From positions 1 through 5,367 of the forward strand of contig JAGBGB010000163.1 of NCBI GenBank assembly GCA_017936205.1: a stretch of DNA of 5,367 nucleotides. The letters are read 5' to 3'. The number at the start of each line of letters is the position of its first letter. Position 1 is the stretch's first letter. A program made the translations under genes and the position numbers. Under the pieces are notes generated by a model, which saw only the letters and a list, made by a program, of their open reading frames with translations, searched no databases and was not told the DNA's origin. This DNA comes from Oscillospiraceae bacterium (lineage in GTDB: Bacteria; Bacillota; Clostridia; Oscillospirales; Oscillospiraceae). Below, one piece after another: positions 1-5,340 of this stretch.

Positions 1-5
1 CCACC

Positions 6-212
6 AAATTCCGATTTGTCGCACAGTTTGATTTACCCCTTCGTAGGGGCGCGCATTGCGCGTCCGGTTCATGGCGGAACGGCATGAATACAAAAAACAC
101 CGAAAATGAGGTGTTTTTTTAAAAATCGCAACATTTTTCACAACCACCAATTCTTGGTGGTTGTCGGACGCGCAATGCGCGCCCCTACGAATGGTGCGAC
201 AAATCGGAATTT
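6..212. repeat. Long palindromic, hairpin-filled intergenic element (MITE-like)
   Basis: Two perfect inverted-repeat pairs are nested: 6-24 with 194-212 (19 bp, beginning AAATTCCGATTTGTCGCAC) and 41-66 with 165-190 (26 bp, containing GTAGGGGCGCGC). Spacers between the pairs are unequal (16 and 3 bases). The interior holds further hairpins: 67-80 (4 bp), 92-119 (10 bp), 121-138 (6 bp) and 141-163 (10 bp, 3-base loop). There is no room for a transposase and no convincing ORF. The architecture fits a non-autonomous mobile element or dispersed structured repeat; a target duplication cannot be shown because the left flank is only five bases. The right edge lies 14 bases from the dacF stop codon, so it now forms the dacF 3' region. 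Confidence 0.7.
92..119 (-). terminator. Bidirectional intrinsic terminator downstream of dacF
   Basis: A 10-bp stem (AAAAAACACC at 92-101 with GGTGTTTTTT at 110-119) closes an 8-base loop. Read on the minus strand it ends in a U run, giving a plausible end for the dacF transcript about 110 bases past its stop. The plus strand has a similar T tract, so it could work in both directions. It sits inside the palindromic element, so the element may have supplied the terminator. The stem itself has only four G-C or C-G rich pairs next to the loop, so its strength is uncertain. Confidence 0.6.
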
Positions 213-226
213 CATGAGCAGTCTGT

Positions 227-1393
227 TTAATGGATCCCGGATTCTTCGGGGGCTGCCATACAGAGGCGGCGAAGGATCCGTGTGGTTAATTGCCACAGAC
301 TCAGACGATCAACAGAGCTGCTTGCAACAATGGGGATCTGTGCCAGTGTCTGATCTCCTGCACAGATGGTCATGGTTCCGAGCTGCTGTCCTTGGGCAAT
401 GGGAGCCTTTAGTCCTTCGGGCAGGTCAATGGTTTTGCTGATTCGGGATAACTCATGCTTCTCTATGAGAATCGGGGCACTTTGCTGCAATACGGGGGTG
501 AGAAGGGGCTGCACACCCAGAGATACCGGCAGGGGCGACAAGGGCTCGTTGGGCTCGATGTTGACCAGTGCATAATTGCCGAAGCCATAGTTCAGCAGAG
601 CTTTTGCAGATTCAAAGCGATCTGTAGAGGAGCTGCAGTGGAGTACAACCGCAATCAGCTCCATGCCGTCCCGCTTGGCTGATGCGGCTAAGCAATGCCC
701 TGCGGCAGAGGTATATCCTGTTTTCAAACCGGTGGTCCCGTCATAGAACCGAACCAGCTTATTGGTGTTAGAGAGACCAAATTTCCCGTCCCGCACCGTA
801 TCCATCCAGATGGTAGTATAATCCTTGATCCGGTCATGGCGCAGAAGCTCCCTTGACATGACTGCCAAATCGTGTGCGCTGGTCAGGTGCTGCGCAGCCT
901 CCGGTTCATCGTCTAAGCCGGTGCAGTTGACAAAATGGGTATCCTCCAGTCCCAATTCCGCCGCTCGGTCGTTCATTCTCCGGACGAAGTCCGCTTCACT
1001 TCCTGCCACATGTTCAGCCAAAGCAGTTGCGCAGTCGTTGGCGGAGCTGACCACCACGGACTTCAACATTTCATCCATACTGAGCTGTTCTCCGGGCTCT
1101 AAATAGATCTGGCTCCCACCCTTGGCAGCAGCGGCATCGGAAGCAGTGACCTTGTCATCCCACGAGATCTGCCCGTTGTCCAGTGCCTCCATGACCAGCA
1201 GCAGAGTCATGACCTTAGTCACAGAGGCAGGCGCCAACTGTTGGTGTGCATTCTTTTCATAGAGAATGCTCCCGGTTGCAGCATCCATCAGAATGGCTGA
1301 CGGTGCAGAGACCTCAAGCTCCGCAGCCCTTACTATGGGATAAGGAGCCAACAGCAGGGCAGCCGCCAGGAACAATGCAATCCATGTTTTCAT
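227..1393 (-). CDS. dacF: D-alanyl-D-alanine carboxypeptidase, DacF-like (penicillin-binding protein, S11 family)
   Basis: This serine peptidase removes the terminal D-Ala from peptidoglycan stem peptides outside the cytoplasmic membrane. All three penicillin-binding motifs are visible: S57-V-T-K60 (nucleophile), S117-A-N119 and K224-T-G226. Residues 1-23 form a signal peptide with a hydrophobic core and a VRA-A cleavage context. After the catalytic domain comes a PBP5-type C-terminal beta domain (about 275-358) and a terminal stretch around 362-377 (DRLSLWQLTTRILRRL) that can form an amphipathic membrane anchor. Length of 388 residues is close to that of Bacillus DacF as I recall it, and stretches such as APASVTK and GGSQIYLEPGE resemble it. 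The start was set at 1393 because GGAGGG lies eight bases upstream; the in-frame ATG at 1414 would add seven residues (MKRRDFF) but has no ribosome binding site and lies inside a hairpin. Enzyme class is secure; the exact paralogue name is less so. Confidence 0.93.
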   Translation of the reverse strand: MKTWIALFLAAALLLAPYPIVRAAELEVSAPSAILMDAATGSILYEKNAHQQLAPASVTKVMTLLLVMEALDNGQISWDDKVTASDAAAAKGGSQIYLEPGEQLSMDEMLKSVVVSSANDCATALAEHVAGSEADFVRRMNDRAAELGLEDTHFVNCTGLDDEPEAAQHLTSAHDLAVMSRELLRHDRIKDYTTIWMDTVRDGKFGLSNTNKLVRFYDGTTGLKTGYTSAAGHCLAASAKRDGMELIAVVLHCSSSTDRFESAKALLNYGFGNYALVNIEPNEPLSPLPVSLGVQPLLTPVLQQSAPILIEKHELSRISKTIDLPEGLKAPIAQGQQLGTMTICAGDQTLAQIPIVASSSVDRLSLWQLTTRILRRLCMAAPEESGIH

Positions 1394-1441
1394 AAAAAAA
1401 TCCCTCCGCTTCATTACGGTACAACCTATGAAGCGAAGGGA
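1394..1441 (-). terminator. Hairpin plus U7 that ends the Crh-like gene and contains the dacF Shine-Dalgarno
   Basis: On the minus strand 1440-1428 (CCCTTCGCTTCAT) pairs with 1414-1402 (ATGAAGCGGAGGG): 13 pairs with one G-U wobble, and 1441 with 1401 adds one more. The 13-base loop holds a small GGU/ACC stem. The hairpin is followed by one A and seven Us that abut the dacF ATG. It therefore looks like a standard intrinsic terminator, 18 bases past the stop of the upstream gene. The 3' arm is also the only ribosome binding site of dacF (GGAGGG, 1407-1402), so the same fold would hide it. Whether it acts as a terminator, attenuator or translational lock is inference. Confidence 0.75.
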
Positions 1442-1444
1442 GGA

Positions 1445-1473
1445 AATATGCGATTCTGATCAGGCTGTAGCAA
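1445..1473 (-). promoter_or_regulatory. Weak candidate promoter for dacF
   Basis: On the minus strand TTGCTA (1473-1468) and CATATT (1450-1445) are separated by 17 bases; each matches the sigma-A consensus in four of six positions. It overlaps the end of the Crh-like gene. Transcription would start near 1438, almost exactly at the 5' arm of the terminator-like hairpin. Without it, dacF would depend on read-through of that hairpin. Another promoter within the upstream gene cannot be excluded. Confidence 0.3.
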
Positions 1474-1684
1474 TAAACTTTTCTGCAGCCAAACGGAAAC
1501 GCTCCTGATGTTCTTCTGCAATGTTTAAGTGCAGGGGTTCCGAGAGGTTGAGTGTGAACATTTCCATGAAGCTCTTTGCGTTTACGGAGCGATCCCCATC
1601 CTCCACGAGGACAAGATAGGGTTGTGTGGTTGCCAGAGAGACAAACTCCCGAACATCACTGACAGATGCTAAACGAATGGTCAT
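1460..1684 (-). CDS. Crh-like / HPr-like protein lacking the active-site histidine
   Basis: A 74-residue protein with the C-terminal half of the HPr fold. Residues 33-40 (SVNAKSFM) match the HPr segment around regulatory Ser46 (TVNLKSIM in Bacillus HPr, from memory), placing the equivalent serine at S38; the following LNLSEPLHLNI corresponds to the next helix/strand and 57-72 to the last helix. The region that should hold the phosphocarrier motif GLHARPA reads SDVREFV, with no histidine, so it should not accept phosphate from enzyme I. Bacillus Crh likewise lacks that histidine while keeping the serine, so a regulatory target of HPr kinase is a reasonable inference. The segment between the two sites is shorter than in HPr. 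The start at 1684 has GGAGGAA seven bases upstream; the longer frame to 1786 lacks such a site and encodes unrelated hydrophobic sequence. The gene is read toward dacF. Confidence 0.72.
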   Translation of the reverse strand: MTIRLASVSDVREFVSLATTQPYLVLVEDGDRSVNAKSFMEMFTLNLSEPLHLNIAEEHQERFRLAAEKFIATA

Positions 1685-1811
1685 AAAGATTCCTCCGATT
1701 TGGGACTGTACATTTGGACAAAAACTTGATACAATAGAGCAGGAGAGGGGAAATAGGAGAAAGCATAGGTCCTTTCCGCCCCACATGCAAGGTTTAAGCT
1801 AAGTGCTTTCT

Positions 1812-1841
1812 ATTATACAGTTTTTTTGCATAAAAAAGCAA
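1812..1841 (-). promoter_or_regulatory. Candidate promoter for the Crh-like gene
   Basis: The minus strand has a perfect TATAAT at 1817-1812. The best upstream hexamer is TTGCTT (1841-1836) at an 18-base spacing, matching only TTG of the -35 consensus, in a very A/T-rich setting. Transcription would begin near 1805 and give an mRNA leader of about 120 bases, which is rich in C and U between 1766 and 1737. No equally good plus-strand promoter for mtaB was found in the same divergent region. Confidence 0.5.
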
Positions 1842-1895
1842 TTCGTTTTTTGTTCAATTTTTAGCTCGAATCTAACAGGAAATTGGGAGAGAATT

Positions 1896-3188
1896 ATGAA
1901 ATTTCAATGTTATACATTAGGCTGCAAGGTCAACCAATATGAAACACAGGCTATGGAGCAGCAGCTCCTTGCTTTGGGGCACGAAATTGCCCAGGAGGAC
2001 TGTGATCTATATATCATCAACACCTGCACAGTGACCGCTGTGGCAGATCGGAAGAATCGCACCCTGATCCGCAGGATCCGCAGAGAGCATCCCAACGCAG
2101 TCCTTGGCGTTTGTGGCTGCTATGCCCAGATCAGCCCCCAAGAGGTGCAGGAACTGGGAGTGGATGTGATCAGCGGCAGCGGCGGACGGGAGCAGTTCGT
2201 TCAGCTGCTCCTGCAGGCACAGCGGGACAAGCAGCTTGTGCAGGTAGATCAGGCGCTGAAACGCCGCTGCTTCGAACGACTTCCTGCAGGAGGACTGTCT
2301 GAACGCACCCGTGCCATGCTAAAGGTACAGGACGGCTGCAGCAATTTCTGCTCCTACTGTATCATCCCCTATGCCCGTGGGCCTGTTCGCTCCCTGCCCT
2401 TAGAGCAGGCAGTGGAGGATACGGTGCATCTGGCAGAGCTGGGCTATCATGAGATCGTCGTCACCGGCATCGAGATCGCCTCCTGGGGCTGGGATCTAAA
2501 GAACGGCCAGCGCTTCACACAGCTTTGTCAGGCTATTTGCGAGGCAGCCCCGGAGGTTCGGATCCGTCTGGGCTCTCTGGAGCCTCGTGTCATCGACGAA
2601 GAATTCTGCCGCACTATGTCCAAGTATGACAACTTCTGCCCTCAATTCCATCTGAGTCTCCAGAGCGGCTGTGATACGGTTCTGAAGCGAATGCGGCGGA
2701 AATATGACAGTGCTCGCTACTACCAAAGTGTAGAGCTGTTAAAGAGCTATTTCCCCGACTGCGCCATTACCACAGATCTGATCGTAGGATTCCCGGGAGA
2801 AACAGAGGAGGAGCTGAGAGAATCCCTGGACTTTGCAAGGAAGTGCGGCTTTGCAGCGATGCACATTTTCCCCTACTCCAAGCGAGATGGGACACCGGCT
2901 GCCTCCATGTCGGACCAGATCCTGAAGTCTGAAAAGGCAGAACGAGCTGCCCGTGGAGCAAAGGTCGCCTCGGAGCTCCGGGAGGTCTTCGACAGAGCCA
3001 TGCTGGGGAAAGAACAGGAGGTCCTCTTCGAACAAATGGAAGGAGAGTTCTTCACCGGTCATGCCAAGAACGGTGTCAAGGTCTATGCCCGTGGAGAGCA
3101 CCTGTATAATACCCTATGCTCTGTGATCCCCACCGCCCTCCGTGAGGACGGTGTGGAAGCAGAGCTGCTTCCCCGTCAAAGCAACTGA
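1896..3188 (+). CDS. mtaB: tRNA t6A37 methylthiotransferase MtaB (radical SAM)
   Basis: This enzyme converts N6-threonylcarbamoyladenosine at tRNA position 37 to its 2-methylthio form, using S-adenosylmethionine and two iron-sulfur clusters. The 430-residue protein shows the family order. The N-terminal methylthiotransferase domain (about 1-115) has cluster cysteines C10 (TLGCKVNQYE), C44 (NTCTVT) and C75 (GCYAQ). The radical SAM domain (about 138-365) has C148-x3-C152-x2-C155 (DGCSNFCSYCIIPYARG), FHLSLQSG at 251-258 and VGFPGET at 297-303. A TRAM-like RNA-binding tail follows (about 370-428). The TLGCKVNQ opening and CIIPYARG point to MtaB rather than MiaB or RimO. The start at 1896 has GGGAGAG five to ten bases upstream; the open frame back to 1803 encodes sequence foreign to the family. 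It appears to be a single-gene transcript ending in the stem at 3217-3253. Confidence 0.95.
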   Translation: MKFQCYTLGCKVNQYETQAMEQQLLALGHEIAQEDCDLYIINTCTVTAVADRKNRTLIRRIRREHPNAVLGVCGCYAQISPQEVQELGVDVISGSGGREQFVQLLLQAQRDKQLVQVDQALKRRCFERLPAGGLSERTRAMLKVQDGCSNFCSYCIIPYARGPVRSLPLEQAVEDTVHLAELGYHEIVVTGIEIASWGWDLKNGQRFTQLCQAICEAAPEVRIRLGSLEPRVIDEEFCRTMSKYDNFCPQFHLSLQSGCDTVLKRMRRKYDSARYYQSVELLKSYFPDCAITTDLIVGFPGETEEELRESLDFARKCGFAAMHIFPYSKRDGTPAASMSDQILKSEKAERAARGAKVASELREVFDRAMLGKEQEVLFEQMEGEFFTGHAKNGVKVYARGEHLYNTLCSVIPTALREDGVEAELLPRQSN

Positions 3189-3216
3189 TACGTTCGCAAG
3201 AAGAAATGATGTAGAG

Positions 3217-3262
3217 GCGGCTATCTCAAATGATCCTTGTTTGAGATAGCCGCTTGCTTTGT
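3217..3262 (+). terminator. Intrinsic terminator after mtaB
   Basis: A perfect 14-bp stem (GCGGCTATCTCAAA at 3217-3230 with its complement at 3240-3253) closes a 9-base loop and is followed by the T-rich stretch TTGCTTTGTTGT. It begins 28 bases after the mtaB stop. The T tract is interrupted by G and C, so termination may be incomplete, but the stem is long and isolated. Confidence 0.75.
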
Positions 3263-3279
3263 TGTACTGTGATTTATAC

Positions 3280-3356
3280 TTATTTCTAATAAAACGGATA
3301 AACCGTTTTATTATGCCGCTGGTAAGCGGCATGGCGGCAAAGCCGCCAAGAAATAA
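3280..3356. other. Cloverleaf-like module 1 (three packed hairpins inside an outer stem)
   Basis: An outer 8-bp stem (TTATTTCT at 3280-3287 with AGAAATAA at 3349-3356) encloses three consecutive hairpins: 3288-3312 (10 bp, loop ATAAA), 3313-3332 (8 bp, loop GGTA) and 3333-3347 (6 bp, loop AAA). Only base 3348 lies unpaired at the junction. The 77-base size and cloverleaf shape recall tRNA, but there is no 7-base anticodon loop and no T-loop sequence, so it is not a tRNA gene. It may be a structured RNA, a structured repeat or a DNA cruciform element. The function is unknown, and the strand cannot be assigned because both strands fold alike. Confidence 0.65.
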
Positions 3357-3360
3357 CCTG

Positions 3361-3448
3361 TAATACTGTTCTTGCCGCCGTAGGCGGTGCAGGATATTCA
3401 TCCTGCAATAAAATGGTTTTCAAACCATTTTATCAAGAAACAGTATTA
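3361..3448. other. Cloverleaf-like module 2 (three packed hairpins inside an outer stem)
   Basis: The outer stem pairs 3361-3374 (TAATACTGTTCTTG) with 3434-3448, 14 pairs with a single bulged A at 3438. Inside it, with no unpaired junction bases, lie hairpins at 3375-3387 (5 bp, loop GTA), 3388-3407 (8 bp, loop ATTC) and 3408-3433 (12 bp with a 2-base turn, or 11 bp with a 4-base loop). It stands four bases after module 1 and has the same plan, but different arm sequences. It ends 36 bases before the promoter of the next operon, so it could belong to the 3' region of mtaB or act independently. I do not recognise the family. Confidence 0.65.
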
Positions 3449-3484
3449 TCTGTCTGACCCTTACATCTTCGACAGACTCCGCTC

Positions 3485-3513
3485 TTGATTCTGCCGCCAA
3501 AATACGATATAAT
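3485..3513 (+). promoter_or_regulatory. Sigma-A type promoter of the two-gene operon
   Basis: TTGATT (3485-3490) and a perfect TATAAT (3508-3513) are separated by exactly 17 bases. Transcription would start near 3520, giving a leader of about 25 bases that contains the GGAAGGGGGG ribosome binding region (3527-3536) of the gene starting at 3545. This is the best promoter in the window and supports starting that gene at 3545 rather than at the TTG at 3485, which is the -35 box itself. Confidence 0.8.
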
Positions 3514-3544
3514 AGTACAAGCGGACGGAAGGGGGGTAGACTCT

Positions 3545-4057
3545 ATGCCGGATGAGTTTTGGATTGTGTTTGGAATTCTTGGGCTTATGCTGTTTGTTTC
3601 TGCCGTTGTCTCCGGCAAGAAGAAGCCGCCGGAGGAAAAGCTACGGTATCCCGCCCTGAAAAAGGGTGTAACCTTTTTCTATCACGAATGTGGTAATATC
3701 ACATGGCGGGTCCCAAAGGAAAAGGAGCCCCGCTTGATCCGCATCCAAACTGAAAAGGCGTATGATAATCGAGGGCTGCAAAAAATTGCGAGAGAGCATG
3801 TTTCCAAGACACCCTTGAACACCACTGTACGGATCACCAATTACGCACGGGACTTGGTGGATGATCTGGTGCTGGCAGGACTTCTGGAACCCAACTGGGA
3901 ACCTATGGCTGCCTTCCATTTCGTAAACGGTATCGTCATGGTGCGCTACATGGAAACTCCGAAGGAAAAAGAGGAACACAAGGGAGCGCACAAGGAGTTG
4001 TATTTTGCTGCCTCTGACGGACATCTGATCCACTGGCAGGACAAAAAACCCTCTTAA
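3545..4057 (+). CDS. Unrecognised membrane-anchored protein, 170 residues
   Basis: I do not recognise this protein. Residues 6-23 (WIVFGILGLMLFVSAVVS) form one hydrophobic helix preceded by acidic residues and followed by GKKK, which suggests an N-terminal anchor with the rest in the cytoplasm. The soluble part (about 33-170) is charged, with no cysteine pair, nucleotide-binding loop or catalytic motif that I can name; the only cysteine is C49. Residues 99-115 (NYARDLVDDLVLAGLLE) look helical, and 123-136 (AFHFVNGIVMVRYM) look like paired strands. A lysine/glutamate-rich stretch at 138-151 precedes the end. The start at 3545 follows a purine-rich site eight bases upstream and a strong promoter. 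Its stop codon overlaps the ribosome binding site of the cysteine desulfurase gene, so the two are probably co-transcribed and possibly translationally coupled. Confidence 0.85.
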   Translation: MPDEFWIVFGILGLMLFVSAVVSGKKKPPEEKLRYPALKKGVTFFYHECGNITWRVPKEKEPRLIRIQTEKAYDNRGLQKIAREHVSKTPLNTTVRITNYARDLVDDLVLAGLLEPNWEPMAAFHFVNGIVMVRYMETPKEKEEHKGAHKELYFAASDGHLIHWQDKKPS

Positions 4058-4071
4058 GGAGAATTTCGATT

Positions 4072-5217
4072 ATGATTTATCTGGACAATGCTGCCACCTC
4101 CTTCCCGAAGGCACCGGGAGTAGGCAGCGCAATGGAGTATTATGTAAACCAAGTTGGTGTGAATATCAATCGCAGCGTCTACGCTCCCGCACAGGAAGCC
4201 GGCTTGGAGACCCTCTGTCTCCGTGAAAAGCTCTGCAGCTTCTTCTGCCACGACGATGTCAATCGGGTCCTACTGACCTCGGGCGCCACCGCTGCCCTGA
4301 ATCTTGCCATAAAGGGGAGCTTAAAGGTCGGAGACCATGTGCTTGTCAGCAGTATGGAGCATAACGCAGTCATGCGGCCTCTGGTGCAGATGGGGATCGA
4401 CTTCGATCGTGTCCCCTGCAATCAGGAAGGCTTCCTCTGTATGGATCAGATCGAATCCTTGATCCGCCCTAATACCAAGCTGTTCATCCTGTGCCATGGC
4501 TCCAATGTATGCGGATGCATTCAAAATGCCAAGGCTGTGGGAAAAATATGCAAGCGCCACAACATTTTCTTTGTACTGGATGCCGCGCAAACCGCAGGAC
4601 ATATTCCTGTAGATTTTCAGGCATTGGGCCTCAGTGCGCTGGCGATCCCTGCCCACAAGGGGCTGTTAGGTCCCCAGGGGATCGGCGCTTTGCTGGTATC
4701 CAAGGAATTCTCTCAGCAATTGGAGCCTCTGATCGCCGGGGGAACAGGCAGCATGTCAGACTCTGAGGAGCTGCCGCCCTACTTGCCGGATCGCTTTGAA
4801 TCCGGCACCCCAAACCTACCGGGAATCTACGGCTGGTCGGCTTCTATGGATTATGTAAGCCAAACCTTTACCCAACGGCAGGAACGAGAGCAGGAACTGA
4901 CCAAGCTATTCCTGTCCGGTCTGTGTGGCATGCGCCATATACGCTTAGTGGGCACACGGAAGCTCCATCGACGGGTCGGGGTTATTGCACTGGATTTTAA
5001 ACATCGGGATAACGCCGAGGCAGCGGATTTCTTGGAGCAACGGTATGGGATCCTGACTCGCTGCGGTCTCCATTGTGCGCCCTCCGCCCACAAAACTCTG
5101 GGCACCTTCCCTCAAGGTGTCGTTCGCTTCTCTCTGGGGCACAGTACCACAGAAGAGGAAATTATGCAAGCCCTTGCAGGAATCCAAGCATTGAAGGATA
5201 GATCTTGTTCCCTATAA
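4072..5217 (+). CDS. Cysteine desulfurase family protein (class V aminotransferase fold, PLP enzyme)
   Basis: This cytoplasmic pyridoxal-phosphate enzyme probably takes sulfur from cysteine as an enzyme persulfide for iron-sulfur or thio-compound synthesis; selenocysteine lyase activity is an alternative. The 381-residue chain is full length for the family. Visible motifs are the opening YLDNAATSFPKAP, TSGATAALNLAI at 69-80, H97 in SMEHNA (cofactor ring stacking), D170-A-A-Q173, the Schiff-base lysine K196 in AHKGLLGPQG, GGTGS at 223-227, FESGTPNLPG at 242-251 and the catalytic C335 in RCGLHCAPSAHKTLGT. The last motif is typical of the Clostridia/Bacillota subgroup, not housekeeping IscS. In the usual SNVTGT-like stretch this protein has CHGSNVCGCI (141-150), adding three cysteines. 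The start is supported by TAAGGAG, which overlaps the upstream stop codon. It is the second gene of the operon, 14 bases after the membrane protein. Confidence 0.92.
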   Translation: MIYLDNAATSFPKAPGVGSAMEYYVNQVGVNINRSVYAPAQEAGLETLCLREKLCSFFCHDDVNRVLLTSGATAALNLAIKGSLKVGDHVLVSSMEHNAVMRPLVQMGIDFDRVPCNQEGFLCMDQIESLIRPNTKLFILCHGSNVCGCIQNAKAVGKICKRHNIFFVLDAAQTAGHIPVDFQALGLSALAIPAHKGLLGPQGIGALLVSKEFSQQLEPLIAGGTGSMSDSEELPPYLPDRFESGTPNLPGIYGWSASMDYVSQTFTQRQEREQELTKLFLSGLCGMRHIRLVGTRKLHRRVGVIALDFKHRDNAEAADFLEQRYGILTRCGLHCAPSAHKTLGTFPQGVVRFSLGHSTTEEEIMQALAGIQALKDRSCSL

Positions 5218-5231
5218 CAGGAAGATCTTTT
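5200..5231 (+). terminator. Weak candidate terminator after the cysteine desulfurase gene
   Basis: AGATCTT (5200-5206) pairs with AAGATCT (5222-5228), with an inner GTT/AAC pairing, followed by only four Ts (5228-5231). The left arm lies within the last codons of the gene. The stem is short and A/T-rich, so this is tentative; no better terminator was found in the remaining 136 bases. Confidence 0.25.
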
Positions 5232-5313
5232 GCAAATCACTGTTTAGGCTATCACCTTTCGTAAGCTTACTACCCAATATGGTATTGCTCGCAAGCAAAA
5301 GACTGCACCGTGC

Positions 5314-5340
5314 GTAGGGGCGAAGCTGTGTCTTCGCCCG
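5314..5340. repeat. Short GTAGGGGCG hairpin repeat
   Basis: GGGCGAAG (5318-5325) pairs with CTTCGCCC (5332-5339) over a 6-base loop. The flanks read GCGTAGGGGCG on the left and CGCCCG on the right. The same frame, CGTAGGGGCG then a hairpin then CGTCCG, occurs at 42-66 and inverted at 165-189, with a different hairpin core. It is thus a third copy of a dispersed repeat family, isolated and without the long flanking inverted repeats. Confidence 0.6.

Noticed and set aside
106..441. Plus-strand open frame of 111 codons across the palindromic element and dacF end
   Set aside because: It crosses inverted-repeat sequence and the antisense of dacF, has no ribosome binding site and has no recognisable domain.
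1394..1414. Start of dacF at the ATG at 1414
   Set aside because: No ribosome binding site precedes it, it adds a charged heptapeptide before the signal peptide, and the ATG at 1393 has GGAGGG at good spacing.
1685..1786. Longer version of the Crh-like protein starting at 1786
   Set aside because: The extra 34 residues are unlike HPr, and GGAGGAA sits directly before the ATG at 1684.
3280..3356. Possible tRNA gene, from the 77-base cloverleaf shape
   Set aside because: No 7-base anticodon loop, no T-loop sequence, no D-arm features, and arms of 10, 8 and 6 bp do not match tRNA dimensions.
3114..3401. Minus-strand open frame of 95 codons through the mtaB end and the cloverleaf modules
   Set aside because: Its sequence is dictated by the hairpin arms and antisense mtaB; no family features or start signals were seen.
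3449..3476. Hairpin TCTGTC/GACAGA after the second cloverleaf module
   Set aside because: Only 6 bp with a 16-base loop; could be chance and has no terminator or operator features.
5261..5298. Small palindromes GTAAGCTTAC (5261-5270) and TTGCT/AGCAA (5285-5298)
   Set aside because: Too short to separate from chance; no T tract or partner repeat supports a terminator or operator.
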